Positions 1-10,091 of a DNA stretch of 41,587 nucleotides are shown piece by piece. Numbering within the stretch: position 1 is the first letter of the stretch; every line of letters starts with the position of its first letter. Origin of the DNA: Candidatus Omnitrophota bacterium (GTDB lineage: Bacteria; Hinthialibacterota; Hinthialibacteria; Hinthialibacterales; Hinthialibacteraceae); contig JAFGTC010000005.1 of the NCBI GenBank assembly GCA_016934335.1, positions 1-41,587 of the forward strand, read 5' to 3'. Under the pieces are notes generated by a model. That model was given only the letters and a program-made list of their open reading frames with translations. It did no database searches and was not told where the DNA came from. Both the position numbers and the translations under genes were made by a program.

Positions 1-756
1 CACCGGCGTGGGGCCGGCCATGGCGTCCGGCAGCCAGACATAGAGGGGAACTTGCGCCGATTTTCCCGTGGCGCCGAGAAACAGCAGGAGGGTAATGACG
101 GTTATCGCCGTGCTGTTTTGGGCGAACAGGGTCGGCGCCACATCCGATAAGCGGGAAAACTGCAGCGTCTCGGTGTAGCAGTAGAGCATCAGCATGGCTA
201 GGAGAAATCCGAAATCGCCGATTCGATTGACTAGAAACGCTTTTGTGCCTGCGTCCGCCGCATAATCCCGATCATAGTAGTAGCCGATCAAAAGATACGA
301 ACAGAGCCCTACGCCTTCCCAACCGATAAACAATATCGGCAGCGAATCGGCCATAACCAGAAGCAGCATGAAAAATGTAAAAAGCGGCATGTAGGTGAAG
401 AAGCGCGCGCAGCCGGGATCGTCGCGCATGTAGCCGACGGCGTAAATGAAGATGACCGCGCTGACAAACGAAACCACGCTCATCATAACCAGCGCCAGCT
501 GATCGATATAGAATCCGATGGGAATTTGAAAATCTTCAACAGTCATCCAGGCGTAATATTCGATATCCATACCCGAAGGATGATCGCCCGATTGAACGAA
601 CAATAAAAACGCCGCCAGCGATAGAATGAACGAGCCTATGATGGCGGCGGAAGCGAGATGCCCCGCTTTGCGGCGAATGATCTTCTCGCCGAACAAGCCG
701 TTCAACAGAGCCGCAAGAGCCGGCAATATGGGGATTAACCAGACAAAATATTTCAT
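1..756 (-). CDS. nuoL: NADH-quinone oxidoreductase subunit L, N-terminal part (runs off the left edge)
   Basis: This is the first 252 codons of an antiporter-like proton-pumping subunit in the membrane arm of complex I. The translation begins MKYFVWLIPILPAL and has several hydrophobic segments. The family signatures FIGWEGVGLCSYLLIGYY, with the key membrane glutamate, and GKSAQVPLYVWLPDAM are visible; both are typical of NuoL and of the related Mrp antiporters. The ATG at 756 overlaps the TGA of nuoN in an ATGA arrangement, which suggests translational coupling. The frame is open to base 1, so the C-terminal half and the lateral amphipathic helix lie outside the window. NuoL normally precedes nuoM and nuoN, but here it follows nuoN. 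The identification is firm because the operon context and motifs agree. Confidence 0.93.
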   Translation of the reverse strand, partial: MKYFVWLIPILPALAALLNGLFGEKIIRRKAGHLASAAIIGSFILSLAAFLLFVQSGDHPSGMDIEYYAWMTVEDFQIPIGFYIDQLALVMMSVVSFVSAVIFIYAVGYMRDDPGCARFFTYMPLFTFFMLLLVMADSLPILFIGWEGVGLCSYLLIGYYYDRDYAADAGTKAFLVNRIGDFGFLLAMLMLYCYTETLQFSRLSDVAPTLFAQNSTAITVITLLLFLGATGKSAQVPLYVWLPDAMAGPTPV

Positions 757-2207
757 AGACCGTTCGTGTGGGCCGCCAAGACCTTCCATAAGAGATTGGG
801 ATAAACGCCCAGCGCCAAGACGCCCGCCGCGGCCAATCCAGCGGCGATGCGGCCGGATGCGGGGACGGCGTCAAACACGGCGTCTTTTTGAGGTTCGTGC
901 ATATACATAAAAACGATGATGCGCAAATAATAATAGAATGAGAGCAGCGTCGTTAAAATTCCGACCGCCGCCAAAAGATAATATTTTTCTTGAATCGCCG
1001 CGCCGAACAACCAGAGTTTTCCCACAAAGCCGGCGGTAAACGGCATGCCCGCCAGAGAGAATAAAAAAACGGCCATAAGGCCCGCAACGCCGGGATGCTG
1101 CCTGGCCAAGCCGGCCAGATCGGGGATGGACAGACATTCGCGGCCGTTGCGGCGGACGGCGATCACGACGGCGAACGCTCCAAGAGTCATGAATAAATAG
1201 GCGGCCAGGTAAAACAGCAAAGCCTGCAGGCCGACTGTGTTGTTCGCCGTAAACGCCATGCTGAGATAACCGCCGTGAGCGATGGACGAATAAGCCAGCA
1301 TTCGCTTGATGTCGTTTTGCACCAAGGCGCCGGCATTGCCGATGATCATCGTGAGCATGGAAAGCCACCAGATCGCCTGGGCCCAGTATCCTCCAAACGG
1401 TTCGAAAGATATGCCCGGGAGGGAAAAGATTCTGAGCAGCGCCGCGAAACCGGCGATTTTCGAACCGGCGGCGATCCAGGCGGTAACCGGAGTGGGGGCG
1501 CCCTGGTAGACGTCGGGCGCCCACATGTGGAATGGAACCAGGGAAATTTTGAATCCCAATCCGACAAGCACAAGCGCAAATCCGAGAATCAGCAGAGGCG
1601 TTCCCGCGCCGCCGTCGAGGATCGCGCTCCCGATCAACACGAGATTGCTGGTCCGGCAAGCGCCGAAAAGCAGCGCCATGCCGTATACAAGAAATCCCGT
1701 GGAGAAAGCGCCCAGCAGAAAGTATTTGACGGAAGCTTCGCCCGAACTCAGGCTGGATTTATCCATGCCGCTCATCACATAGAGGCTGAGCGACAGCAAT
1801 TCAACGCCGATGAACAACGTAATCAAATCGGCGCTGATGGAAATCGTCATCATTCCCAGAGAGGCGAACAGAAGCAGCACCGTATATTCGCCATAGGCGA
1901 TGGGGTGGAACTGCGCATAGCGATGGCTCATGAGAAGAATCAAGGCCGTACCTGCAAGAAGCAATTGATCGAGATAAATGCTGACGCCGTCGCGATAGAT
2001 CATGCCGCTGAAATCGGTTTCATAAGCGGGAGTCAGATTACGGGCGAAAATCAGAGCGATCACTACGCCCAGCAAGGCCGTCAAAGTGATATTGATGCGC
2101 TCTATCTTGCGGGGCAATAAATCGATCGCCAAAACCGTCAAGGCGGTTATGAGGATGACTGTTTGAGGGGCGATCGATGCCCAAGAAATCTCGGGGAAAT
2201 CTATCAT
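753..2207 (-). CDS. nuoN: NADH-quinone oxidoreductase subunit N
   Basis: This is a 484-residue polytopic membrane protein of the complex I antiporter-like family. It carries the conserved FIGVELLSLSLYVMSG segment with the proton-path glutamate, then SSGEASVKYFLLGAFSTG, FKISLVPFHMWAPDVYQGAP and a mid-protein KRMLAYSSIAHGGY loop. These features together identify NuoN rather than NuoL or NuoM. The length matches the family (about 480-500). The gene starts 33 bp after nuoK and overlaps nuoL by 4 bp. Its place directly after nuoK is unusual, because the common order is K-L-M-N. Confidence 0.95.
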   Translation of the reverse strand: MIDFPEISWASIAPQTVILITALTVLAIDLLPRKIERINITLTALLGVVIALIFARNLTPAYETDFSGMIYRDGVSIYLDQLLLAGTALILLMSHRYAQFHPIAYGEYTVLLLFASLGMMTISISADLITLFIGVELLSLSLYVMSGMDKSSLSSGEASVKYFLLGAFSTGFLVYGMALLFGACRTSNLVLIGSAILDGGAGTPLLILGFALVLVGLGFKISLVPFHMWAPDVYQGAPTPVTAWIAAGSKIAGFAALLRIFSLPGISFEPFGGYWAQAIWWLSMLTMIIGNAGALVQNDIKRMLAYSSIAHGGYLSMAFTANNTVGLQALLFYLAAYLFMTLGAFAVVIAVRRNGRECLSIPDLAGLARQHPGVAGLMAVFLFSLAGMPFTAGFVGKLWLFGAAIQEKYYLLAAVGILTTLLSFYYYLRIIVFMYMHEPQKDAVFDAVPASGRIAAGLAAAGVLALGVYPNLLWKVLAAHTNGL

Positions 2208-2240
2208 ATTTTTCGATAAAGGTCCGCTTACTTTCCAGAA

Positions 2241-2582
2241 TTAACCTTGCAGTAAATTCACTTCTTCGATGTTCACCGTCGAACGCTGCCGGTAGAGATT
2301 GATCACCACGGCCAATCCCACGCCCACTTCCGCCGCCGACACCGTCAAAATCAAAAACACGAAAACCAATCCGTTTCCGGCCGTCATATAATCTTCCTGG
2401 GTCAGCGTACCGGCGTTGAAAAGGGGGTAGCGTGAAAAGGCGGCGATCGCGATATTGGCGGCGTTCAGCATCAATTCAACCGACATCAATATGATCAGCA
2501 CATTGCGGCGCAGGATGACGCCGAGTACGCCTAAGCAAAATAATACGCCGCTGAGCAGCAAGTAATGATTCAATCCGATCAT
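2241..2582 (-). CDS. nuoK: NADH-quinone oxidoreductase subunit K
   Basis: This is a small three-helix membrane subunit of 113 residues that helps carry protons in complex I. The hallmark segment VLIILMSVELMLNAANI holds the essential membrane glutamate of helix 2. A second conserved glutamate lies in SAAEVGVGLAVVI of helix 3. The C-terminal tail of about 13 residues after the QRSTVNIEE stretch is slightly longer than in the E. coli protein. The start codon overlaps the nuoJ stop by 4 bp (ATGA), so the two are probably translated in a coupled way. Confidence 0.95.
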   Translation of the reverse strand: MIGLNHYLLLSGVLFCLGVLGVILRRNVLIILMSVELMLNAANIAIAAFSRYPLFNAGTLTQEDYMTAGNGLVFVFLILTVSAAEVGVGLAVVINLYRQRSTVNIEEVNLLQG

Positions 2583-3136
2583 TGGTTGGACGGCTCCTCC
2601 CCGGTCGATTCCATGCCGTTTATTTCGTTTGGATCGGGCTTTCGGGCGATCACCACGGCGCCGATTACGGCGGCGGTCAACAAAACCGACGCCAATTCAA
2701 AAGGCAGCAGATAGCGGGTGAATAAATCGGTCGCAATCGCCTTCGCGCTTCCCCATTCGGCGGAAATCGCCGGCTTCGGGGGATAGGTGAATCCCACGGA
2801 TGCATCGCGAAAGAGATAGATCAATAAAGCCGCGGCGAAAACCACGACAAAAGCGACGCCCCAGCGGCGGGCGGCGGTGAATTCTATGGGTTCGTCGCGC
2901 TGAAGATTCAGGAGGGAAATGACGAATATCATCAGCACCATGACCGCGCCGCTGTACACAATGATGAGAATCCAGGCCAGAAATTCCGCGTGCAGCAGCA
3001 AAAACAGGCCGGCCGAGGCGACAAAGGTCATCACCAGACTCAAGGCGCTGTGCATGGGATTGCGCGCAACGATGACGCCCAGGCCGAAGAAGAAAGCCAG
3101 AAACGCGCATAACCAGAAAAATAAAGTCGCCGCCAT
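2579..3136 (-). CDS. nuoJ: NADH-quinone oxidoreductase subunit J
   Basis: This 185-residue membrane subunit has five predicted hydrophobic segments. It includes the conserved early helix ARNPMHSALSLVMTFVASAG and the VYSGAVMVLMIFVISLLNL segment containing the pi-bulge region typical of NuoJ. In most bacteria nuoI, which encodes the two-[4Fe-4S] subunit, lies just before nuoJ. Here nuoH ends at 3149 and nuoJ starts at 3136, so only 12 bp separate them and there is no room for nuoI. NuoJ then overlaps nuoK by 4 bp. Confidence 0.94.
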   Translation of the reverse strand: MAATLFFWLCAFLAFFFGLGVIVARNPMHSALSLVMTFVASAGLFLLLHAEFLAWILIIVYSGAVMVLMIFVISLLNLQRDEPIEFTAARRWGVAFVVVFAAALLIYLFRDASVGFTYPPKPAISAEWGSAKAIATDLFTRYLLPFELASVLLTAAVIGAVVIARKPDPNEINGMESTGEEPSNQ

Positions 3137-3148
3137 ATTCGTTCTCTC

Positions 3149-4204
3149 TTACAAGGCGAATCGATCGGCCAGCAGGAGACAGCAGGCCGCCAGAAATATA
3201 TTGAACAAGGCAAGCGGAAGCATAAACTTCCAACCGAAATTCATCAATTGATCGTAACGGAACCGAGGCAGAGTCGCCCGCACCCAGATAAACAAAAACA
3301 GCAGGACAAAAACTTTCGCGGCGAACCACATCCAGCCCGGCGCCAACACGAAGGGCTCATAGGGCAGCGGAGCGTGCCAGCCCCCGAGAAACAATGTCGT
3401 TACAATGGAGGACGCCACGATCATGTTGATGTATTCCGCCATAAAAAACATGGCGAATTTCATACTGCTGTATTCCGTATGATATCCCGCCACGAGTTCG
3501 GTCTCCGCTTCGGGAAGATCGAAAGGCAGGCGGTTGGTTTCGGCGAAAGCGGAGACTAGCAGCAGGAAAAAACCAAGCAGCCCGGGGATGACAAACCATT
3601 TCGGGCTGACGATCCACCAATTCCAAAATCCCCCTTCTTGACTGAGGACGATTTCGCTGAGTTTGAAATCGCCGACCGCCATCAGAACCGTGACGACCGA
3701 TAAGCCCAGCGAGAGTTCGTAACTGAACATTTGCGCCGACGAACGCAGACCGCCGAGCAGGGAATATTTATTGCCCGAACTCCATCCCGCTAAAAAGAGA
3801 CTGTAAACGCCGAGAGACGCAAAGCCAAAAATATAGAGGATGCCGACGTTAACGTCGGCGACCTGGACGGCGCCGAACGATATTCCAAACAGTTCGAATG
3901 TAGGGCCGAAGGGAATGACGGCCAGATTCATCACGGCTGTGATGAGAGCCAAGGTCGGCGCCAGCACAAACAGAACGCGATCCGCGTTGTTGGGTATGAT
4001 GTCTTCTTTAAAGACAAGTTTAATGCTGTCCGCGATCGGCTGCAGAATTCCATGGGGGCCGACGCGGTAGGGGCCGAAGCGCTGTTGGAAGCGGCCGATC
4101 AATTTTCGTTCGATCCACGGGAGAAACGCGACGACGGTCATCACCGCCGAGAAGATGACGCCGATGCGAACCGCCGCATAAATCGCCAATGACAATTCCG
4201 TCAT
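3149..4204 (-). CDS. nuoH: NADH-quinone oxidoreductase subunit H
   Basis: This 351-residue membrane subunit forms the heel of complex I and much of the quinone-binding chamber. The strongly conserved cytoplasmic loop QRFGPYRVGPHGILQPIADS, the KEDIIPNNAD segment and the acidic loop LPEAETELVAGYHTEYS near the middle are all visible. These are the diagnostic NuoH signatures linked to quinone and proton coupling. The ATG at 4204 overlaps the nuoG stop codon (ATGA), which points to translational coupling. The length is within the usual range (320-350). Confidence 0.96.
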   Translation of the reverse strand: MTELSLAIYAAVRIGVIFSAVMTVVAFLPWIERKLIGRFQQRFGPYRVGPHGILQPIADSIKLVFKEDIIPNNADRVLFVLAPTLALITAVMNLAVIPFGPTFELFGISFGAVQVADVNVGILYIFGFASLGVYSLFLAGWSSGNKYSLLGGLRSSAQMFSYELSLGLSVVTVLMAVGDFKLSEIVLSQEGGFWNWWIVSPKWFVIPGLLGFFLLLVSAFAETNRLPFDLPEAETELVAGYHTEYSSMKFAMFFMAEYINMIVASSIVTTLFLGGWHAPLPYEPFVLAPGWMWFAAKVFVLLFLFIWVRATLPRFRYDQLMNFGWKFMLPLALFNIFLAACCLLLADRFAL

Positions 4205-6741
4205 AGTTGAACCTTTATCCAGGGTTGATCCTCCGCCGTCAGTCCATTGACGGGCTTATCGTCATACCGGCCCAATACAGTCACGCAGCCGGGGGCGGCG
4301 GCATTCGAAATGCGAGCAGGCAGACGAATGGATCCTAACACTCCCTCTAACGATACCATGACGCCTTCGTGAACGCCAATCTTCTTTGCGTCGCCGGGAT
4401 GCATTTCCGCCCAACATTCTTCGCGGCGGCTGACGAGGGAAGGAGCAAAGCGCTTTTCTCCAGAATCGTCGAACAAGAAACGGCCGCGAACCAGTCGGAA
4501 AGGATAATCCGGGAGCGGCGGTTTATAGGATGATGCAAGAGACGAAGCAGCCAGGGAAAGAGAGGTTTGAAAGAGCGATATATTTACGGGTTTTGCGACG
4601 CATCGCCCCTTGCCGGCGTCCGTCCAGGAAGCGTCTTTGTAATGCGGGACGGCCCGGGCGATCATTTCGAAGATTCGGGAAGGATTGACCTGCCGCCATC
4701 CGGCGCCCCAGCGTTCGCCCAGCGCCAAAATGGCTTGGACCCCGGTCAAGGCGCCTTCGAGTTGCGCGACGGCGGCCAGGGCGCGCTGGATGCGCCCATC
4801 CACATTTGTGTAGGTTCCGTCTTCCTCCGCATGCGTGGAAAGAGGAAGCGCGATGTCGGCGTATGGAATTGTCGAGAAAGGATAGGCGTCTGCAACGACG
4901 AGAAAGGGAACTTTTTCCAGCGCCCGCCGGGCTAGGTCGCGATCGGGGTATTCATTAAGAAGATCGGCGTTGAATAAAATTAACGCTTGAAGAGAGCCGT
5001 CTATGCAGCCTTCCAGCATCTGAGCGGTGTTGCGTCCCGGTTTTTCAATCGGTTCGAAGCCGGGGCCGCGATGGGGATAACATCCCATATCGGCGGCGCC
5101 GCGTGAATTGTTGTGGAGCGGCAGCAGACTCAGAGGGGGCGGCCCCCCAACATCGCTGCTTAATAAATGCGCCAGTTCCGCTGCTAATCGGACATTGACA
5201 GGGCCGGCCTTGCCGGTGAACATCGATTCGCCTACTAGAAGCGTTGCGCCGTTTGACTGCTGCAGGATGTTCGCCAATTCGTTTACTTGTTGTTCTGAAA
5301 CGCCCGCCGCTTCATTCTCAGCGCCGGGTAAAAAGGAAGAAATCGTCTCTTCCATTTCCTGAGAGAGAAGCGATTCCATTTTTTGGGCGGTTTTTTTGAG
5401 CAAATCCGCCAAAAAAGGCGTTTCGAAGCCGGGCCGATATCCCCATACTCCGGAGCAAACCGAATCGAGGCGCGTCGGCCGATGATGAGCCAGATAGACC
5501 GGAATGCCGGCCGAAGCGCGCTCGCGCACCTGCAAATGAAGGATGGGAAGTTCGTTGGGCAAGTCCGTCCCAAGCAGGATGACTGCGGATGCTTTGCGAA
5601 TTTCTTCGAACGGCTGATTGACGGCGCGCAGGGCGATCGAAGTCAAAAAGCCGTCGTCCTGCTGGCCGGGGATGAATTCCGTGCGATGATCGACGTTATT
5701 GGATTTTAAAATTTCACGAAAAAATTGCTGAAACAAGAACAACGTTTCGTTGCTGGGCCTGGGGCCGATGATTCCCCCGGCGGCCGCGCCGCCTCTCGCG
5801 CCGACGATTACTTTTAGTTTTTTGGCGATCTCTCCAAGGGCGTTAGCCCAGCTAGTTTCCTGGAGATCTCCATTGATGCGAATGGCGGGCTTCTTCAGGC
5901 GGTTATCGCTATTGAATTGATCGAAGCCAAAACGGCCGATATCGCAAATCCAGCGATAATTGACTTTTTCGCTGAGGCGGGGAAGAACACGCAGAATTTC
6001 TCGAGTACGGTTACGATGCTGCAAATCGATGCTGCAGCCCACCGAACAAAGCGAGCAAATCGACGGTTTGCTCTTCAGCTCCCACACTCTTGTGCGAAAG
6101 CGGGTTACTTTGCTGGTTAAAGCGCCGACAGGGCATAAATCGATCGTATTGCCGGCGAATTCATTCTTGAGCGGTTGATCCTGAAATGTCGTGATATGAG
6201 ATTTCCATCCGCGATTCACTACAACTAATTCCGCATTTCCGGCAATTTCGTCCATAAAGCGAACGCATCGGCTGCACAGAATGCATCGGTTGCGCTCCAG
6301 ATCGATAAACGGCCCGATGTCGGGTTTGGGAAACGTGCGGCGTCGGTAGTGAAAGCGGGTGTCTTCCGCGCCATGCTCGCGACTATAGTCCTGTAGTTTG
6401 CATTCTCCGCCTTGATCGCATACCGGACAATCGAGCGGATGCTGCACCAGAAGGAATTCCATCTGCATTCTGCGAGCGTCCAAAACTTTATCGCTGCGCG
6501 TATAGACCACTTGTCCCTCCGCAGCCGGGGTGGAGCAGGAGGGCTGCAGTTTGGGGACTTTTTCGATTTCCACTAAACATAAGCGGCAGCTGGCGACGAC
6601 GCTTAAATCTTTATCATAACAGTAATGGGGAATGTCGATGCCCAGTTGAAGAGCGGCGTCGATAATCGGAGTTCCCTTGGGAACAGTTACTTGTCGACCG
6701 TCTATAGTGAGCGTGACCATTTCTGGACCCGTTTGACTCAT
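4201..6741 (-). CDS. nuoG: NADH-quinone oxidoreductase subunit G
   Basis: This 846-residue peripheral iron-sulfur subunit passes electrons from NuoE/F toward NuoI. The N-terminal [2Fe-2S] ferredoxin domain has Cys41, Cys52, Cys55 and Cys69. A His-Cys3 cluster site follows (His101, Cys105, Cys108, Cys114), and then a [4Fe-4S] site (Cys153, Cys156, Cys159, Cys203). A further quartet, Cys229, Cys232, Cys236 and Cys266, matches the off-path N7 cluster that only some bacterial NuoG proteins keep. The rest is a molybdopterin-oxidoreductase-like domain with a C-terminal beta-barrel domain. The start lies 21 bp after nuoF, and a purine-rich GGGAG stretch lies upstream. The gene overlaps nuoH by 4 bp. 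Confidence 0.95.
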   Translation of the reverse strand: MSQTGPEMVTLTIDGRQVTVPKGTPIIDAALQLGIDIPHYCYDKDLSVVASCRLCLVEIEKVPKLQPSCSTPAAEGQVVYTRSDKVLDARRMQMEFLLVQHPLDCPVCDQGGECKLQDYSREHGAEDTRFHYRRRTFPKPDIGPFIDLERNRCILCSRCVRFMDEIAGNAELVVVNRGWKSHITTFQDQPLKNEFAGNTIDLCPVGALTSKVTRFRTRVWELKSKPSICSLCSVGCSIDLQHRNRTREILRVLPRLSEKVNYRWICDIGRFGFDQFNSDNRLKKPAIRINGDLQETSWANALGEIAKKLKVIVGARGGAAAGGIIGPRPSNETLFLFQQFFREILKSNNVDHRTEFIPGQQDDGFLTSIALRAVNQPFEEIRKASAVILLGTDLPNELPILHLQVRERASAGIPVYLAHHRPTRLDSVCSGVWGYRPGFETPFLADLLKKTAQKMESLLSQEMEETISSFLPGAENEAAGVSEQQVNELANILQQSNGATLLVGESMFTGKAGPVNVRLAAELAHLLSSDVGGPPPLSLLPLHNNSRGAADMGCYPHRGPGFEPIEKPGRNTAQMLEGCIDGSLQALILFNADLLNEYPDRDLARRALEKVPFLVVADAYPFSTIPYADIALPLSTHAEEDGTYTNVDGRIQRALAAVAQLEGALTGVQAILALGERWGAGWRQVNPSRIFEMIARAVPHYKDASWTDAGKGRCVAKPVNISLFQTSLSLAASSLASSYKPPLPDYPFRLVRGRFLFDDSGEKRFAPSLVSRREECWAEMHPGDAKKIGVHEGVMVSLEGVLGSIRLPARISNAAAPGCVTVLGRYDDKPVNGLTAEDQPWIKVQL

Positions 6742-6762
6742 TCCCGCTTTCTCCCATTCATG

Positions 6763-8055
<1,293 letters not shown>

Positions 8056-8152
8056 TCTTGATTCCTTTTTTTGAAAACCAAATAAAGCGTCCAAAAGTAT
8101 TTGAATGAGCGATGCTGGAAAAAATATCTAAGATATTATCAACATAGTTAAA

Positions 8153-8180
8153 ATTTTACTTGTCTTGCATTCTCGCTCAA
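8153..8180 (-). promoter_or_regulatory. candidate internal promoter ahead of nuoF
   Basis: On the minus strand TTGAGC (8180-8175) and TAAAAT (8158-8153) are separated by 16 bp. This gives 4/6 and 5/6 matches to the sigma-70 consensus. It sits in the unusually long nuoE-nuoF gap. A near-palindrome, ATATCT-A-AGATAT at about 8124-8136, lies between it and nuoF and could be an operator. This is based on consensus matching only. Confidence 0.3.
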
Positions 8181-8221
8181 GGCTGCATAGAATCCCAAGA
8201 ATAATCCATGTTCGCTGTTTA

Positions 8222-8719
8222 TCAATCCAAAGAATCAATGATTTCGATGACTTTTTCCGGGGTTAAGTGCGTATATTCTTTCCCGTTGATTTGCATGCAG
8301 GGCGCGCTCGAGCAGCCCGCAAGACATTCGACGGCCTGCAGCGAAAATCGACCGTCTCCGGTGCGTTCTCCACAGTGAATGCCCAAGCGATTTTCCAAGG
8401 TTTTCAAGACTTCCTGCGCTCCCGTCAAGTGACAGGAAATGTTCGCGCAAACTTCAATGTGATAATTTCCCGTCATTTTCAAGGGAAACATAGTATAAAA
8501 GCTAACTATGCCCTGGATGTAAGCCGGGCTGACGTCCAGAATTTCCGCCACTTCGATCATGGCTTCGGGGGATATGTATCCATAAATATCCCACGCCAAA
8601 TATAGCAAGGGTATAGAGGCCGATTTTTTTTGTGGGAATCGGCGTAAAATTTCATCGATTTTCCCGGGCTGTTGATCTCGAATCTTTCGAGTTTCCTGAT
8701 TATGGAGAGTTTCGGGCAT
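8222..8719 (-). CDS. nuoE: NADH-quinone oxidoreductase subunit E
   Basis: This 165-residue subunit has a helical N-terminus and a thioredoxin-like domain that holds the N1a [2Fe-2S] cluster. The ligands are Cys91 and Cys96 (CANISC) and Cys132 and Cys136 (CLAGC), which is the standard C-x4-C and C-x3-C pair. With NuoF and NuoG it forms the NADH dehydrogenase module of complex I. The ATG at 8719 has AAGGA 8 nt upstream. It is the first gene of the operon in this window; nuoA, B, C and D, which usually precede it, are absent, and upstream lies a divergent promoter region. Those subunits must be encoded elsewhere if the complex is complete. Confidence 0.95.
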   Translation of the reverse strand: MPETLHNQETRKIRDQQPGKIDEILRRFPQKKSASIPLLYLAWDIYGYISPEAMIEVAEILDVSPAYIQGIVSFYTMFPLKMTGNYHIEVCANISCHLTGAQEVLKTLENRLGIHCGERTGDGRFSLQAVECLAGCSSAPCMQINGKEYTHLTPEKVIEIIDSLD

Positions 8720-8847
8720 CGCATTGATCCTTCAAACTCGACTGGATTCTTACAGTTACTGATAGAAATATCCTCTATCCCGGCATGAACGCCTGCCGCT
8801 GATCGGGGATTTCACCAAATTGTTGCATTTTTGTCTTGTATCGTATA

Positions 8848-8876
8848 ACAATATAATTCGTTTGATTTCATTGTAA
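8848..8876 (-). promoter_or_regulatory. candidate nuoE promoter in a divergent region
   Basis: TTACAA (8876-8871) and TATTGT (8853-8848) on the minus strand are 17 bp apart and weakly resemble a sigma-70 promoter pointing at nuoE. The same AT-rich patch contains TATAAC (8844-8849) and TATAAT (8852-8857) on the plus strand, which could serve as -10 elements for the nucleoside-hydrolase gene, but neither has a good -35. The region 8720-8993 has no other supported feature. Confidence 0.22.
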
Positions 8877-8993
8877 CTGTACTCTATACGCAGGGAAAGG
8901 AAAAAGAAGGATAATCGGCCTCGGATATAGGCGGCATGCGTCTTTCAATGGAATAAAGGCATGCGCGCGATAGTGAAGAGAAGGAAATTAAAA

Positions 8994-9974
8994 ATGAGCA
9001 GGTTTTGCGGGCATTTATTTTTTCTGCTTATAGTTATTCCCATGTTTGCCATATCCGGAGCGGGTGCGCCCTATCCGGTCATCATCGATGCGGATATCGG
9101 TTCGGACATGGATGACGTCTGGGCGCTGGCGCTGGCGCTTTGCAGCCCTGAGTTGGATTTGAAGATGGTTGTCACAGACGGCCATGATGCGAGAGAGCGC
9201 GCCAAAATCGCGGCGAAATTTCTGGAGCGAGTCCAGAGGACGGATGTCGCCGTCGGCATTGGAGTGAAAACATCGGATTCAACTGCCCCTCAGACGAAAT
9301 GGGCGGAAGATTACGATTTAAGCCAATATCAGGGTAAAGTTTATGAAGACGGCGTGCAGGGCATGATCGAGGTTATCAAAAATACGAGCGAACCGGTTCG
9401 ACTTGTGATTACAGGCCCCTGCCCGAATATTCCCGTTCTATTGCAGCGCTGCCCGGACGTTTTCAAAAAAGTTAGAGTTTTCGCCATGAGCGGCAGCGTC
9501 AAGAAGGGATATGGGGGCCTCCCTTCTCCCGACGCCGAATACAATGTTCGCAAAGACATTCGAGCCGCCAGAAAACTCTATGCCGCGTCTTGGCGTTTAA
9601 CCATCGCGCCTCTCGATGTCAGCGGTTTGATCGACATCCGCGGAGATCAATACCAACATCTAATGCGAACCGATTCGATTTTAATCCGGACTCTTCTTGA
9701 GAATTACCGCGCTTGGGCGAAAGAAGGGCGCTCAAACGCGGCCCCCGATGTTCGCAGCACGACGCTCTACGACGCGGCCGCCGTGTATTTGGCTATTGAA
9801 AACCGTTTCTGCCGAATGGAGGAAATTCAACTGTCCGTCGATAACAGAGGATATACGGTTGTAGATCCCCGGGCGCCGACAATCGAAGCCGCGATGGAGT
9901 GGAAAGATCGGCAGGGATTCATCGACTGGATGGTGAATCGCCTCAAGCAAGGCATAGTCAACAAACATCCTTGA
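8994..9974 (+). CDS. secreted inosine-uridine nucleoside hydrolase-like protein
   Basis: This is a member of the IUNH nucleoside hydrolase family, which cleaves N-glycosidic bonds of ribonucleosides or related compounds. The N-terminal metal-binding motif is DADIGSDMDD (residues 32-41), the form with a two-residue insertion seen in one branch of the family. The TGPCPN loop and the NVRKDIRAA segment are also family-like. Near the C-terminus the usual His-Asp pair is Tyr-Asp (LYDAAAV), so the substrate may differ from a plain nucleoside. I chose the ATG at 8994 because AAGGA lies 8 nt upstream and it starts directly at a signal peptide (SRFCGHLFFLLIVIPM). The frame also opens at 8961. Export is unusual, because classic members are cytoplasmic. 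The gene is monocistronic and ends at a strong terminator. Confidence 0.82.
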   Translation: MSRFCGHLFFLLIVIPMFAISGAGAPYPVIIDADIGSDMDDVWALALALCSPELDLKMVVTDGHDARERAKIAAKFLERVQRTDVAVGIGVKTSDSTAPQTKWAEDYDLSQYQGKVYEDGVQGMIEVIKNTSEPVRLVITGPCPNIPVLLQRCPDVFKKVRVFAMSGSVKKGYGGLPSPDAEYNVRKDIRAARKLYAASWRLTIAPLDVSGLIDIRGDQYQHLMRTDSILIRTLLENYRAWAKEGRSNAAPDVRSTTLYDAAAVYLAIENRFCRMEEIQLSVDNRGYTVVDPRAPTIEAAMEWKDRQGFIDWMVNRLKQGIVNKHP

Positions 9975-9985
9975 TTTCATCTATA

Positions 9986-10033
9986 AAAAATCGAACGGCC
10001 CGCTTTCATTAAATCGCGGGCCGTTCGATTTTT
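9986..10033. terminator. bidirectional intrinsic terminator
   Basis: This is a perfect 18-bp inverted repeat (9986-10003 and 10016-10033) with a GC-rich core (GAACGGCCCGC) and a 12-nt loop. A-runs on the left and T-runs on the right give a U-tract on both strands. It lies between two convergent genes (the nucleoside hydrolase-like gene and the metallo-hydrolase) and can end transcription from both. Confidence 0.9.
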
Positions 10034-10091
10034 GGATTCTTTTTCAATCCCGGCATACTGCGCCGGATTGAATTCAAAACGTAAACATCGC

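Noticed and set aside
4201..6741. NuoG as a formate dehydrogenase or hydrogenase subunit
   Set aside because: It lies between nuoF and nuoH, and has the NuoG-type cluster ligands, so a complex I role is better supported.
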